From Epiperipatus broadwayi (lineage: Eukaryota > Onychophora > Udeonychophora > Euonychophora > Peripatidae), in contig JAQFVV010000056.1 of NCBI GenBank assembly GCA_028023455.1, forward strand, positions 5,791,717-5,855,716: a DNA stretch of 64,000 nucleotides. The letters run 5' to 3'. The position numbers were made by a program, and so were the translations under genes. Below are positions 50,140 to 62,980 of the stretch, one piece after another (the stretch's first letter is position 1; each line of letters begins with the position of its first letter). The notes beneath the pieces are model-generated. The model was given only the letters and a program-made list of their open reading frames with translations. It was not told the origin of the DNA and searched no databases.

Positions 50140-51955
50140 GACTATTCTATTTTTATATTTATTTATTATTAAACAACAAAGCCTTGTAAGCGAGTTTTGT
50201 CTCCTATAAACTCATGCAAATATAAAAAATACCATTAGACTTTTATTTGAATTCAAAAATAACTCACTTGTTAAGTATGATATATATATATATATATATA
50301 TATTATAAAAAAAGGATATGAATGTATTTTATATTAATTTGTTCAATCATACACTTAATTATGCAGGAAATTTTTTGATTTTATTTTTCAAACAAAAACC
50401 AATTGACCTGATTAATGAGCGGTATGATTGCCTGGCAAATGAAACATGCTAATGCCTGCAATGTGTACTGCCTTGAACTTATGCAACCTTTGTTTATGTA
50501 TATTTAAAACTAATAAGCTAAAAAGTAATGACAAATAGCTGGAAATAAATATATTTGATCAATAAAAGAAAAATAAACTATTTCTATATCCTTTTCAAAA
50601 TTGAATATTTTATGCATCAGAGAAACCAAATTTCATAACGCTGTTTTTTAAAAATAAATATTGATTTCATAATTTCCATTTGATTTAACATTACATAAAG
50701 CAATACACACACACACACACATACGTATAACAAAATCCATTTTTTTAATTAAATCATAATTACATAGTAATTTTCGGTCTATAAATATTTAAGCGCCAAA
50801 AACAGTCATTATGATTATATATTTATGTATGTATCGGATATGAATTATTTTTAAAGATAGTAAAATAAACCAATAGCTAAATACCCGTATGAGCAAGATA
50901 TCAACAATGCTAAAAGAGCATAATATTACAATCGTAACTTTGTTTTTACAGCTACATTATTTAATACAGACAAATCCTAAACTATCATCTTAATAGTTAT
51001 AATAGCTAAATACCCATTTCCTAATTAATAAATGGATGTATAGTTGGGTTAGCTAAAAACTTATTACCTAAAAATCCTAAGACTATTTGTCATCTAAAAA
51101 AAATATGAGGTATACCAAGACCAGACATTTAAAGTTAAGAACATTTCAAGTGGGTTATCATTCTCTTATCTAATGAATAGTTTACCAAATATTTGTATTT
51201 TATGATTTTTTTTTTTTTTTAAAAAGTGAAAAATAATCAATGCTCTGAGTTGAAATCTAACCCAGATAAAAGTTTGAAATATGAATTTTATTTACAGCCT
51301 ATATATTCTAAACATGCATAAAACTTTTCTTTTTGATGTTTAATTGTTACACAATACAATTAGGCATCTAAAGTGGTTAGTCAATACTTGCATAATCCTA
51401 ACAAAAGATATAAAACATTGATGAAAAACGGCTAAAATTCCTCAAATTATTCAATTGGACAAATCTGGTAAGTAATACTTCTTCAGTATTTTCCTATGGA
51501 TGATGGGATTATTAGAAAGACTTTTTTTTACCTTGTAATGAATTAGTCTTATTCAATAATAATTATCAAATTAAATGATTAAATATGTGTAAAATACATC
51601 AACATACTTTAAGTTATTATTAATCCTGATTATTATTATTTTAATTTGTTTTCTCATTTGACTTTTATACTTCATGAACTTTTTTTATTTTATTTAAAAA
51701 AGGTATATTTTAAACCATAAAACTAATAATTAGCTCATCTTAAAATTAATTAAGATATACATTTATTAAATTTAATATAATATATAAATATTTGTAAACA
51801 GAAAAATATTTGGCTGCTTTCTTTCTTTCTCAGCAAACAAATCTACAAATTTCTCTAAGTTGATGACTGTTCTTTATGTTATCAACAAATCTAAAAATTG
51901 TAAAAATAAGTTTTTTTAATCAATTGGATTGTAAGATAAGCTGAAGATAAATAGA
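50140..51955. other. AT-rich DNA with (TA)n and (CA)n tracts, no gene seen
   Basis: A (TA)n tract lies at 50279-50303 and a (CA)n tract at 50703-50720. Nothing else recognised. Confidence 0.45.
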
Positions 51956-52037
51956 GAACTGGAGAATTATTGGACTCAACTGAGTTACATTTGCTTAGGA
52001 AGCAAAAGACATATTAGCACTCAGAAAATGAAAATAA

Positions 52038-52155
52038 GAGAATAGGAGATGGCCAACTCTTGGCATCACAAGCATCAATCCTGATGTCACAATTATTGAT
52101 GGTGATTCTGAACAAATGACTATTGAAGCAGCTCCATTTGGATCAATTATATGCT
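52038..52155 (+). pseudogene. Possible restriction-like endonuclease fragment of an R2/NeSL-type LINE
   Basis: The frame from GAG at 52038 reads ENRRWPTLGITSINPDVTII then DGDSEQMTIEAAPFGS. The shape (K/R)PD..(I/V)..D...(M/L)(T/V)(I/L)(I/V)(E/D)...P(F/Y) is what the PD-(D/E)xK endonuclease at the C-terminus of restriction-like-endonuclease LINEs shows. PD (near residue 15), the following D and the E of IEA would be the catalytic carboxylates. The fragment is short, and directly abuts a SINE tail at 52160. Recognition is by motif shape only. Confidence 0.35.
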
Positions 52156-52159
52156 TGAC

Positions 52160-52475
52160 TATTTCCATCATTTAATATTAATTATTAAATGATTTGAAAA
52201 AAATTCAAACTTTCCAAATACATTCAATTATTAGTAATAGAGCACAGATTAATATGTAACACAATGTTTCAATGGTATTATTTTCCTCTTCTATTTAAGT
52301 GTTGCAACCCTATCTGGTGATAGTATAATACCACTCAAAATGTGATATATACTAATGTATTTGCTATTACTAACAGTTAAATGTTTTTTCTAAAAACATT
52401 TAACAATTAATATTAGGTGATGAAAGTAGTCCAATATAAAATTACAATTACAATATCATCATCACAAACTTTTAA
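52160..52475. mobile_element. Two SINE tails in head-to-head orientation
   Basis: 52160-52320 is the reverse complement of the SINE body and tail (TTTCCATCATTTAATATTA, AATACATTCAATTATTAG, CTATCTGGTGATAG at the inner end). 52321-52475 is the same body in plus orientation (ATACCACTCAAAA, TGCTATTACTAACAGTTAAA, GGTGATGAAAGTAG, ending CATCATCACAAACTTTTAA). The layout equals that at 2390-2640. Confidence 0.65.
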
Positions 52476-53089
52476 ACAAATTCTTTTTGGATCATGTGTG
52501 TTACTATTTTTTTTTTTTAGCATATTTTGTCTATCATTCACAAAAAGTCATCATCCTAATTTAAAGTTGTATAAAACTGCTTTAAAATGTTAAAACCTAG
52601 TTTTTGAATCTATTTTCTATGGGAAAAAATGTTTAGTTCATATTACATTAATTCTGAAAATAAAAAGATAGTCTAATAATACAACTTTTTTTTGTATAGA
52701 TGTTGTTTTTCTGTATGCCTATGAATCATTTTGTAATGTTAAGGGACCACTGAGGATGAATTTAATGTAATAAAAAAAACAAGTGAAACTGGACATTAAG
52801 TTAGGAAAAAAATAATAATTCAGTGAGATATGTTAATGAATTACAAAATGTAGTCTGAAACTATTTACATCATCTCAATAATGTTAGAAGCATTTACTCT
52901 CATTGCAAATTATCTGCCAGATACATAAAAGTATTATTTTAATTCGAACAACAGTAACAATAAAAACACACATTCAGCTTATACATTTCATATCATTACT
53001 ATATAATTTAATCTTCTATCTTTTCTTTCCAAAATTTGATCCATAATATAATCAATATATATATAAATTAATGATTTTTAGCAGGTGTT

Positions 53090-53615
53090 ACTGTTGAAAT
53101 AATTTTAAGAATGTGGAAATATCTGTTCTATTTTATTTTAGAAAACAAAACCACAGTAAAATTATACAGACTGTGACAAATGAAAATAGCAAACTATCAA
53201 CACTTTTTGCATCTAAAAGGGCACCTCTTTTAAATACAATCTCATGATATTTATAGGGATAAAGTGCAACAGTTTGCTGTTTTCATTAGTCACTGTCTAT
53301 ATAATCTGACTGTGATTTTAACATCTGTTAAAAATTATTAATTTATAATGTTCAACCCTGGGTGGAAGAGTCCATTATAAAAAATAGGGAAAGTTATAAG
53401 ACATGGTTTTCTTAAACATTTATATGTTTACTGTAGCACTTTATCTCTGTAAACATTAAAAAATTGTATTTAAAAAAGGTTCCCCTTTTAGATACAAAAA
53501 GTATTTACAGTTTGTTATTTTCATTGGTCACTATCTAAATCATCTGACTGTAATTTTTCTAAAATAAAACAAAACAGATATTTCCACATTTTTAAAAATA
53601 TTTTAATAATATATA
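53090..53615. repeat. 520-bp nested foldback repeat
   Basis: Outer arms: AAGAATGTGGAAATATCTGT near 53107 pairs with ACAGATATTTCCACATTTTT near 53574. The arms then match inward through TTTTGCATCTAAAAGGG / CCCTTTTAGATACAAAAA and GGGATAAAGTGC / GCACTTTATCTCTG. Within the left arm a second mirror pair (AATGAAAATAGCAAACT with GTTTGCTGTTTTCATTAG) forms an inner hairpin. No coding potential. Confidence 0.75.
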
Positions 53616-53619
53616 TATA

Positions 53620-56045
53620 GTAATAACTATACAAACATACATGGGCTTCTTTTATAAAAAAAATTATTTGAATCAAATCATTATCCCATTTTTTTATTTA
53701 AAACTTCAGTTGTTGCCAATGAGCTTCTAATTAAAAAAAGAAGTAAAATCCTTATGCATTTTAGATGCACAACAATCTTTAATTATTAATATAACTGTTT
53801 TATTATTCATTATTTATACCATAATGTCTTCACAATTATATGATGTACATAAAATAGTTTTTGGATTAAACCAACTGAAATATTAAAAAAACCAACTTGT
53901 TTGGATAGAGCTGATGAAGTATAACATATTCAAGTCTTATGAAGACCAACTCATATTATATTTTTCTTCTATTATAAACTTGAAATCAATTAATGGTGAA
54001 GCTGAAGAAAATAATTATTTTGTTAATCCACATATTCTGAATGTACAATTATTTCATGTTCAATCTCATTTTTTACTTCACACTCAATCTCGTTCTATTT
54101 GAGATATAATGGTGTTTCTTTGAAAAGTTAACCTAGACAATGAAGAATGCTATTTTGTAGAAAGGTTTAATCCAAAATCTATTATATATATATCTCAATA
54201 TATAGTTTTATAAACTTGAAGTTTAAACTACACAAATTGTTCAAGTTTTATTTTAAAAAATAGTATTGAGTGTGAAAATCAAAAATCTGATATTGAAAAA
54301 AAAAACTGGGCACAAAAAAAACAAATAAACAAAAATTCGAATTTTATGCTTTATTTTAAGGTGCACTAGAATTTTTTTTTCAGATCGCAAGAAGGCTTAA
54401 TATTATCGTTTCAAATAACTGACCTATAGCCAACCCAGCAAGTTATCTATTATTGGTCAATAAATGTATATTTAGCTATTAGTATCAATACATGATTGCA
54501 ATATAAAGGAGTACTGCCTATTGACAAAAAAAAAAAGTCATACTAGAATAGATATTAGATCCATAGTTTACATTTTTAAATTCTATTTCAATTGTTTATA
54601 AAAAGGCTTAATTACAAATAGCTAATGGATCTGTATTTTGTTTGTTACACTTTAAATGACATCTTCATAGACAGAATTTTTTTTTTTTTTGACATTTAAG
54701 TTTTCTTACCATAAGTGAATAATAGAAGTTTATTTTTTAATTTATGTTCAATTTAACGTTACTTGCTATTTAAAATTTTATAATAGATGTCACCCTCCCC
54801 CCGTTTTTTTAATGTCCTTTCAAAGTTTCTTAAAATTTTCTTTCCAATCGTATCTCTAAAGCCATAAAATGTATTTCTTTCTTTAATGTTATTAAAATTT
54901 CAGTTACATAATAAATCTTTTGTAAATCAAGAACTTAATAAATTTATCTTTACTTATGATTTATGAATCTTCAACATGAATCTAAAATCAGTATTAATCA
55001 ATTCCAAACTGGAAACTGAAATATATTACCACAAGAAATATAATTAATTCTTCATAAATTTTATCTTCGAAATTTTCTCCTAACATTCTTTATAAAAAAT
55101 TTGTAGCATAAGATCTTTACAATAACATGTCTATTAAAAGAAAAACGTTAATCAACTTGTAAAGCTTTACAAAGGCAAATGATATAAAATTGTGTAAGGT
55201 GTGTGCGTGCACATCCTTATAAACAAATTTTCGTAAATTAAGCATTATAAAGTTAAGGCATATTCTTTTAGATTATAATGTATTCATGTAAAAAAAATAC
55301 AACTTATTTTATTTATAAAAGAACAAGATTGATTATTATAAAATTTGCATTGAGATTGCAAGCCAATATCAAAGAACAGTATTAACACTTATGCAATGTT
55401 TAATAAATAGAATTCACACATGATAGCCAAACAACAACTGCTCATTATAGCAAAAATACAAAGCATCATTTTATCTTTTGTTGAAGCAAAAGTATCCAGA
55501 TATAGCATTCATTATACTTTGAAGGGCTCACAAATAGTATTATTATACAAAAATAATCTCCATTAGAGCTTAAATGAAGATGATCCTAGAAAGAATAAAA
55601 TAATATTAAAAAGTATTTTCTGCATAGATTCCTAAAATGATTACTTTCTAGATTTCTTTTCATACCAGTCTCAATATACATTAAGTTATGTAAATCTGCA
55701 TGAAAATTGTAAACTTTATTCAAGGAAAAAATATTCAGAGAAAATTTAGATCTCACTAGAAGAAAATGAATATGAGGATGTTAAATTGTTATAACAATCA
55801 GATGTCTGCTGATTAAGTCAAGGTATAATTTTACAAAGATTCAGAAATTTATTACATGAGGCAAGAGATGAAGTGAATATTGAATTTACTGATGATTTTA
55901 GTTGATGGATTTAGCTTTCATTTTGTGTATAACTAACTGTCTTAATAAATGGAACTCATTGCAAAAAAAAAATAAATAAAACAATCTTGAAATAATTAAA
56001 TATGTCAATATTTTCAAAAAAGGTTTAAAGATGGGCATTTTTCCA
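53620..56045. other. AT-rich DNA, no gene seen
   Basis: Nothing recognised; one 62-codon plus-strand frame at 53914-54102 has no supporting signals. Confidence 0.4.
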
Positions 56046-56049
56046 ATTA

Positions 56050-57007
56050 CCCCTGGGTCTCTTTTTACGTGGACTTATTTAACACGATTTTTTATGCGAT
56101 TCATGTTTCACGGGAAGTCGACCTCCGAAAATGCGCTATTACTTTAAATAATAAATTTCGCACATTTATGTTATATTGAAAGTAATAGCACATTATTGGA
56201 TTTCGACTTTCATCTTAGTAGTTTCAATATTTTCAGTGCTTTATAATAGTAAGATTTTATGCAATAATGAAATTAAAATTATGATTTCCACATTTTATGT
56301 ATACACACATTGAATTTTACAAGATTATAATGTAAATTTGTTCAAACATTGTGCGTGTTAATTTTGCATTTTAAATCACATTCTGTTTTTGCTTTTTAAA
56401 AAAGAACGTAATCAATTATTTTCTTATTAATGACACTAATCATTCACATGCTCTTAAATTCCAACGAGAGCTAAATGGTTGTATGTCTGGATATTGTGAG
56501 CTTCATAAACAATTAATAAAATCGTCTCAAAGATTAATTACTAACTATGTTGTCACCAGAAAATCATTAACACAACATGAGAGTGAAGTTGGTGATAGTT
56601 GTATTTCCTCTTGAGAAGAATCTGATTTTTTTTACCAGTTTGCAAACAAACTTGCTTATCGATAATAATTAAAACGTGTATAAAAAAAATGTAAATTACT
56701 GTACAGTAAATTATGCATAAAAATATATTATTTTGAATAAAATTAAATAATATAGTTAAAAAAAGTTTGTCTTGTATCAATTTTTTTCAAATTTGAAATT
56801 TTTTATTAGTCATATTTTATTTCCTTATTTTTTTTTTTTGCGCAAATTTTAAAGTAATTTACATTGGTACTTTGCTTTTATGCGAATTTTGAAAAATCAC
56901 AGACCGTATCCCTCCTTTTTCAATGTAAGTTACGTCTATTTTTGCGTGATTTCATTTGTGCATGTTTTATGAGGAACCTATCTATCACATAAAATGAGAC
57001 CCAGGTG
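56050..57007. mobile_element. TA-flanked inverted-repeat DNA element, copy 2 (958 bp)
   Basis: It starts CCCCTGGGTCTC and ends ATAAAATGAGACCCAGGTG, with TA on both sides (56048-56049 and 57008-57009). Inside, GAAGTCGACCTCCGAAAATG...CTATTACTTTAAA is mirrored by a GAAAGTAATAGC...TCGACTTTC segment about 60 bp on, giving a central hairpin. Further on, sequence shared with copy 3 (TTAGTTGTATTTCCTCTTGA-like) could be the last remnant of a transposase gene, but no domain is recognisable. TA duplication suggests Tc1/mariner, possibly pogo-like. Confidence 0.78.
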
Positions 57008-57009
57008 TA

Positions 57010-60000
57010 TTAGAAAATGGATTAAAAAATTTCATAAATATTTTTGACAAATTATCAAAAACTACAAATACATTAAACAAAAATAAATATTATGAGAAAA
57101 TAAAGAGTCTCTGCTCTGGATTAGAAAGACATTTCTAAGAATTAGCCACACTTACATGTTTTAACAATTAATGATGTGAAAGAGATGACTGAAAAGATGA
57201 ATAATATACTTTCTTTATCTATGTTAGACATTGAAGATCTTCAAAATAACATTTAAAAGTGTGTAGTTCAGATCCTAATATTCATTTTTTGGAATCTAAT
57301 AGATGAAGAAAGGTTTCCTAATTTAAAAAAAAGATTGCATGTAATTTAACTGTTTTTTTGGGGTTTTTTTATAGCATTTTTGAAGACAAATACAACTATA
57401 CCAAAATATCACTTTCTTTTACACAGACAATCCTGGGCAAGATTAGCAGTAAGTAATTATATACCAAATTATCCAAGATTAATGTACTTAATGTAGGCAG
57501 TCTTCTTTAATAACTTAATAAACTTATATGATTCCATTATACTAAGTTTTCTGATAATAAATGCACTATTCAATCACATAATGTGATTGTTATTATTACT
57601 GCATTGTAATAAACAATATATCATGACACTTAAAGTAAATAAATAGTTCTCAGTACACAAAAATCTGCCAAAACATGATTTAGATAGTACCTCTAATTGT
57701 TTTATTATATAGCTTCTTAAAAATAAACTCATTAGATTGTTATTTATTATTTTCAATGCTCTGCATATTTAGTGCAGATATAGATAGACAGGAGCTTAAT
57801 ATCTATGGATTGTTTCAATTATTTCTTTTGGTGCTCAAACTTTTTATGAATTCCTGAACAATAAACTATTTAATTACTTTTTTGTTTATTATTTACAGTA
57901 GTATTTTGAGAAAAAAATCAGAATACACTGGATGATTTCCAACAAAATTAAACATATGATCAAATGGGTTTATGACCAGAATATAACACCATCATAACAT
58001 AAAATATAAGGGTTAGTCTTTCTCACAACCTACAATATAAACTTAGAACAACCTAAACTATACTAAATCACTCATGGCATATGCTTATGGATTTAAAAAA
58101 TCAAAAGCAATAAAGTTATATTGAATGAGAATATACTGATTGACTGATATTAGGATGATAATGCATAACATATAGATGAGTCCCGTCCCCCCCAAATATT
58201 TATTTAAACATAATTAACTTTTCAAACACATTTAGACCACATACTTTGGAAAATAAAAATTCTCAATAAGACACAAATTACGATCTGGCCACAATGATAC
58301 GTTTAATACTTTCCACGCATGATATTTTCCACAGTTTAGGATTTTTTTTAATCTATTGATATTTGTTGTTTTAATGACTATGGATCAGTTTGAAATAGAT
58401 TATCAGATTTGTTATTAAAATGTACATGTTTCATAAATTTACTGCTGTCAATGTTTGTTTTAGTTTATAATCATGTCTTTAAAATTTTATATTTGCTTTT
58501 AAATTATTGTTATCGAAATATATTTATTTTTTTAAATAAAAAATATTATTCACATTTCAAAATATTGCTTTATTTATTTATTTATTTACTGCTTTTATAC
58601 AACAGTAGCAATAACAAAATTTATCGATTAGTATACATTCAATTAGTGACTAAAAATTACAATATTTCAAAAGCTTATTCAAGGTATTATATTTAATGAA
58701 TAATAAAATGTCTTCTTTTTTATGTTAAGTACCTATAATTTTTACTACAGATTTATACACAATCAACCTTGACTCATATATTTAAAATTTACAAAAAATA
58801 TAATAATGAGGATTAACTATGTGCATCTATCTATATATATACTTATTGTATATACACATACATTAAATCTATGAATGTTTAAAACTGCTTCTGACTTATT
58901 TATTTGCTTAGCATTCAAGTTATCCTTTATAAGAAGTGAAGCACGTTTATTTAAATTTAATATTTATAAACTAAAATGCAGTTAATACTATCATTATCAT
59001 TATTTTTGTACATTTGCTAAAAGTTGTTATATTAATTTATATTCGATGGTAATTCTCTTGACCTCGTCACCTTTTACTTATCATTACATTTTTATCAAAC
59101 TTTATTTAGTACCATTTCTTAGCCTAATGACTTAATACACTAATTGTTAACTGTATATTAATAACAGGTTTGATTACTTCCTTGGCTTTATAAAATAAAT
59201 AAAAAACTGGCCAAACAAGTATAGTAAATTTATCAACTGGTCAACTGAAGAGTAACTGTCATTTGATTGCATATTCTTGTGAGCATTTGTTTATATATAT
59301 GTGTGTGTGTATATATATATATTATTCTAATTTTACTTTTCAACTTAAAAGAAAAGTATAGTTGCTTTTTTTTAAAAGAGTAAAATAAGTGAAAATTATA
59401 TTTCACAAACAAAAAAGTAACAGTTTAAATATAGCTGCATATTTTATTAAACAATATTCACTTTATAATAATAGAAATATAACTAAATAGAAAAATAAAG
59501 ATGTAAGTACTATAAAATGAATAAAACGCTGTTTAACAGCTAAATATAATCCATTACAAATTCAACAGAAGTGGTCTACTCATAGTGATGTTCCGTTTTA
59601 ACAGTGATATTATTTTAGTGCCAACTTAATACACTTGGGGTTTGAATTCAGAGTGGATAATACTTGAAATTTTTTTAGATATCAAATGGACTTTGGATTT
59701 ACCTTTCAAGTTGCAGGCTGATACCCAATATAAACAATCATTCAAAATTAGTCAATAAATGAATAATAAAACTATCTTTTAATTAAAGTACAAAACAAAA
59801 ATAAAAAGATAGTAAAAGCCTCCCCACATATCATTATAAAAGATGGGTAAATAATTTCTTCTCTACTGTTCAAAGAGATCTACATTATAGATAAAAATGA
59901 GATTACAATATAATATTAGGATTAACATTTAACTTAGCCGAAATACTATTGTAGCTACATTTGAATTGGCTTCAATTCAAATAAACTAGTTTCTATTCAT

Positions 60001-60105
60001 TTTAAACCAATTCTATTTTTTAAATTTAAATATAAGCCAATTCAGTCAAAGCTACAGTAACAATTCAGTTGAATTGATATTTGCCTTAGTAGTTATCATA
60101 ATATA
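57010..60105. other. AT-rich DNA, no gene seen
   Basis: Nothing recognised. A (TG)n/(TA)n microsatellite lies at 59293-59322. Confidence 0.45.
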
Positions 60106-60109
60106 TATA

Positions 60110-61405
60110 CTCCCAGGTCTCATTTTATGCAGATTTATTTAATGCGATTTTGAAGTTATGCAATTCATATTTCTTCTTAATATCTTTGAATGTGGTTTTC
60201 TTTTATGTGATAAAAATTATTAAATCAGAAGTCGTGCTCCGATAATGTGTTATTACTTTAAACAATATAAATTTCGCACACTCACATCATATTTAAAGTA
60301 ATAGCGCATTATCAGAGCTCGACTTCCATCTAATAATTTTAATATTTTCAGCTCTTTATAATAGTACTGTAATAGATTTTATGCAATAAAGAAGTTCATA
60401 ATTCACTTAAAATCAGAATTTCCCCATTTTATGTACACACATTAAATTTTACAAGACTATAATGTAAATCTGTTCAAACATTATAGATGAAAAATACTAT
60501 GTATGTTGTTGTTTTTGCATTTTAAATCACGTTCTATTTTTGCTTTTTATAAAAAGAATATGTAATCAATTAATCATTTACTGTCTGCAAGTTTATTTTT
60601 AAAAGGTGAGTAACAGCGGTGGGCACAATTAAATTTGACAATTAAAATCTAATTTCTAATTGTAATTAACAATTTAAAAATTACATAACGTGATGTGAAA
60701 TTAAGGTGATGTGAAACGATGAAATTTGATTTTTAAACAGAATTGAAAATTAAAGACAAAATAAGAATTTAATTTTTAATTGTTAGTTTTAATTAAATTT
60801 TGCCCAACAGTGGTGAGTCAGTGTCTTTTTATTATTGTAAGTCTAAGTTCTTATTTTTATTTTAAATTTTTAGTTTACTCTAACAGAGAGAAAAAAAAAA
60901 CACCCAAGAAAATGAATTTCTTTGGAAACAAAAATTTCAATTTTAGATCACTTAGTGAAATGGGAAGGATCAACAGTGATTGGAAAACATTTTAGTTGTA
61001 TTTCCTCTTGACTTCGTTTAAGGAGAAGCTACAGTACCTCATATCACACCACATCATGACGAATCTGATGTCTCAAATAGCGATAATGTTTAAAATACTG
61101 TACATGTATGAAAAAAATGTAAATTACGCATAAAAATATATTGTTTTGAATAAAATTAAATACTGTAATTAATAAAAAAAAAGTAAAAAAAGTTTGTCTT
61201 GAATCTTTTTTTTTCAAATTTGAAATTTTTTATTAGTCATATTTTATTTATTTATTTTTTTTTTTATGCAAATTTAAAAGTAATTTTACATTGTTGCTTT
61301 GCTACGTATCCCCCATTTTTCAAGGTAAGTTAAATCTATTTTTGCGATTTCTTTTGTGCGTGTTTTCTGAGGAACCTATCTAATGCATAAAATGAGACCC
61401 AGGTG
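60110..61405. mobile_element. TA-flanked inverted-repeat DNA element, copy 3 (1,296 bp)
   Basis: It starts CTCCCAGGTCTCATTTTATG after TA at 60108-60109 and ends GCATAAAATGAGACCCAGG plus TG; a (GT)n tract has replaced the right TA. It shares with copy 2 the central hairpin (GCTCCGATAATGTGTTATTA mirrored by TAATAGCGCATTATCAGAGC) and the right third up to the terminus. About 340 bp more than in copy 2 lies in the middle, including AATTA-rich sequence around 60620-60800. No intact transposase. Confidence 0.78.
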
Positions 61406-61409
61406 TGTG

Positions 61410-62975
61410 TGTATATATATATAATCTGTGATTCATATAAGAACTTGGATGGCTGATGAAAAGAGAATGATTTTTCATTTTGTAAAGTACATGAATTTGA
61501 TAATATGGAGCAATGAATAATATTGCCAAAGTTTGGAGATTTATTGTTCTAAGTATTATATATATGTACATACATTAAATTATTCATAGTTTTAAAAACT
61601 ACAAAATAAAAAAGTTCGAATTCGTACATTTGACAACATTAACTATCTTTCAGACAATTATTTTTTTTTGTCCCTTATATTCATCACATGATTGCTATCA
61701 AAGGGCAAAAAATATTTGTAATCACCACATCACATACTGCTCGTAAGTATGAATATATTTTTTTAATTTAAAATGGACACAAAAACAAATCTAATAAACC
61801 TAAAAAAAAAAGCTTAAATGTTTAAAGTTTTATGACCATATAAAATACGTTTGAAAACGAGGTCATAAATCAATATGAATTAAAGTTGGATGAAGTGAAA
61901 TATTTGCATAATAATATATAAATTTTATGTATGCAATCATATAGATTTAGATAAGTACGAGTTTCGTTTTATTATTTATGTAACTGAAGAATAAATATAA
62001 GTTTACTGTTTCATAATTTATTTACGAAATCTTTTTATAATAATAAAATCCTAAATGAATGTTTTTTTTTTGTACTTTTATAACCAAGCCGTTACTGTTC
62101 ATAAGTTATCAGCATTGGCATTTTTTTGCTAAAAGTAGTAACAAATGGTGTTTTCCAATTTGATTTAGCTAACTATAATTAAATATAACACCTAAAAATG
62201 GTTTATATAATAGAAATTATAGTCATATGGCAAATATTATTGAATTGTAATAAACAAGAATTCATACATTTTAACTTTATAAATTCATGATTCATTTAGT
62301 AAAGTAAATCTACTAAAGTAAATAAACACAAGCCTTATCTCAGATGAATTTGGATTTTGTGCATATATATATATGTGCTTTCTCTCAATTTATTTTATCA
62401 TTTTTATAATTACATTATTTTATTTTTGTATTTATTCTCTTTGTTGATGTTATAACGTGTATTATATTTAATTATATCTTACATATGAGTACATATTCTT
62501 CATTTAAACACGATTCACGAATATGGATACGGTCTGCAGCAAGGAGTTTGCTGTTAACTGAAGAGACTCGGATTCTTTTTTGAAGCCTTAAAAGAAGTGA
62601 GCAGACCAATTTTTTTAATATTCACTCCATATATCCCTGTCATTGCAGCTGTTATTTCTATTTAATTATTCACATTTTAAATGAACATGGATGGGCTGGC
62701 TATCAATATATGCATCAGTCAGTATTAACAGTTTATTGGCTTTCCCCATGAATTTAAGAACAAGAAACACCACAGACTTTTTTCTCTTCTCAATTGCTTA
62801 ATAGTTCTTTATTAAAATTTCAATTGAGTTTACAATTATGACAGACAAAAATAAATTGTAGCCCTTATTCCTAAGAGGCTATAAAATCACTAGTCAGTCA
62901 GTGATTGGCAGCCAAACACAGAGATGGTTAAGAATCCCTTGATTAGAGACCCAGGCAGCCATTTGTGGAAATCTT
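61410..62975. other. AT-rich DNA, no gene seen
   Basis: Nothing recognised; (TA)n tracts near 61413 and 62366. Confidence 0.4.
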
Positions 62976-62980
62976 TTATT

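Noticed and set aside
58409-58696. 95-codon plus-strand ORF
   Set aside because: Low-complexity Leu/Ile/Tyr/Asn-rich translation of AT-rich DNA with no supporting signals.
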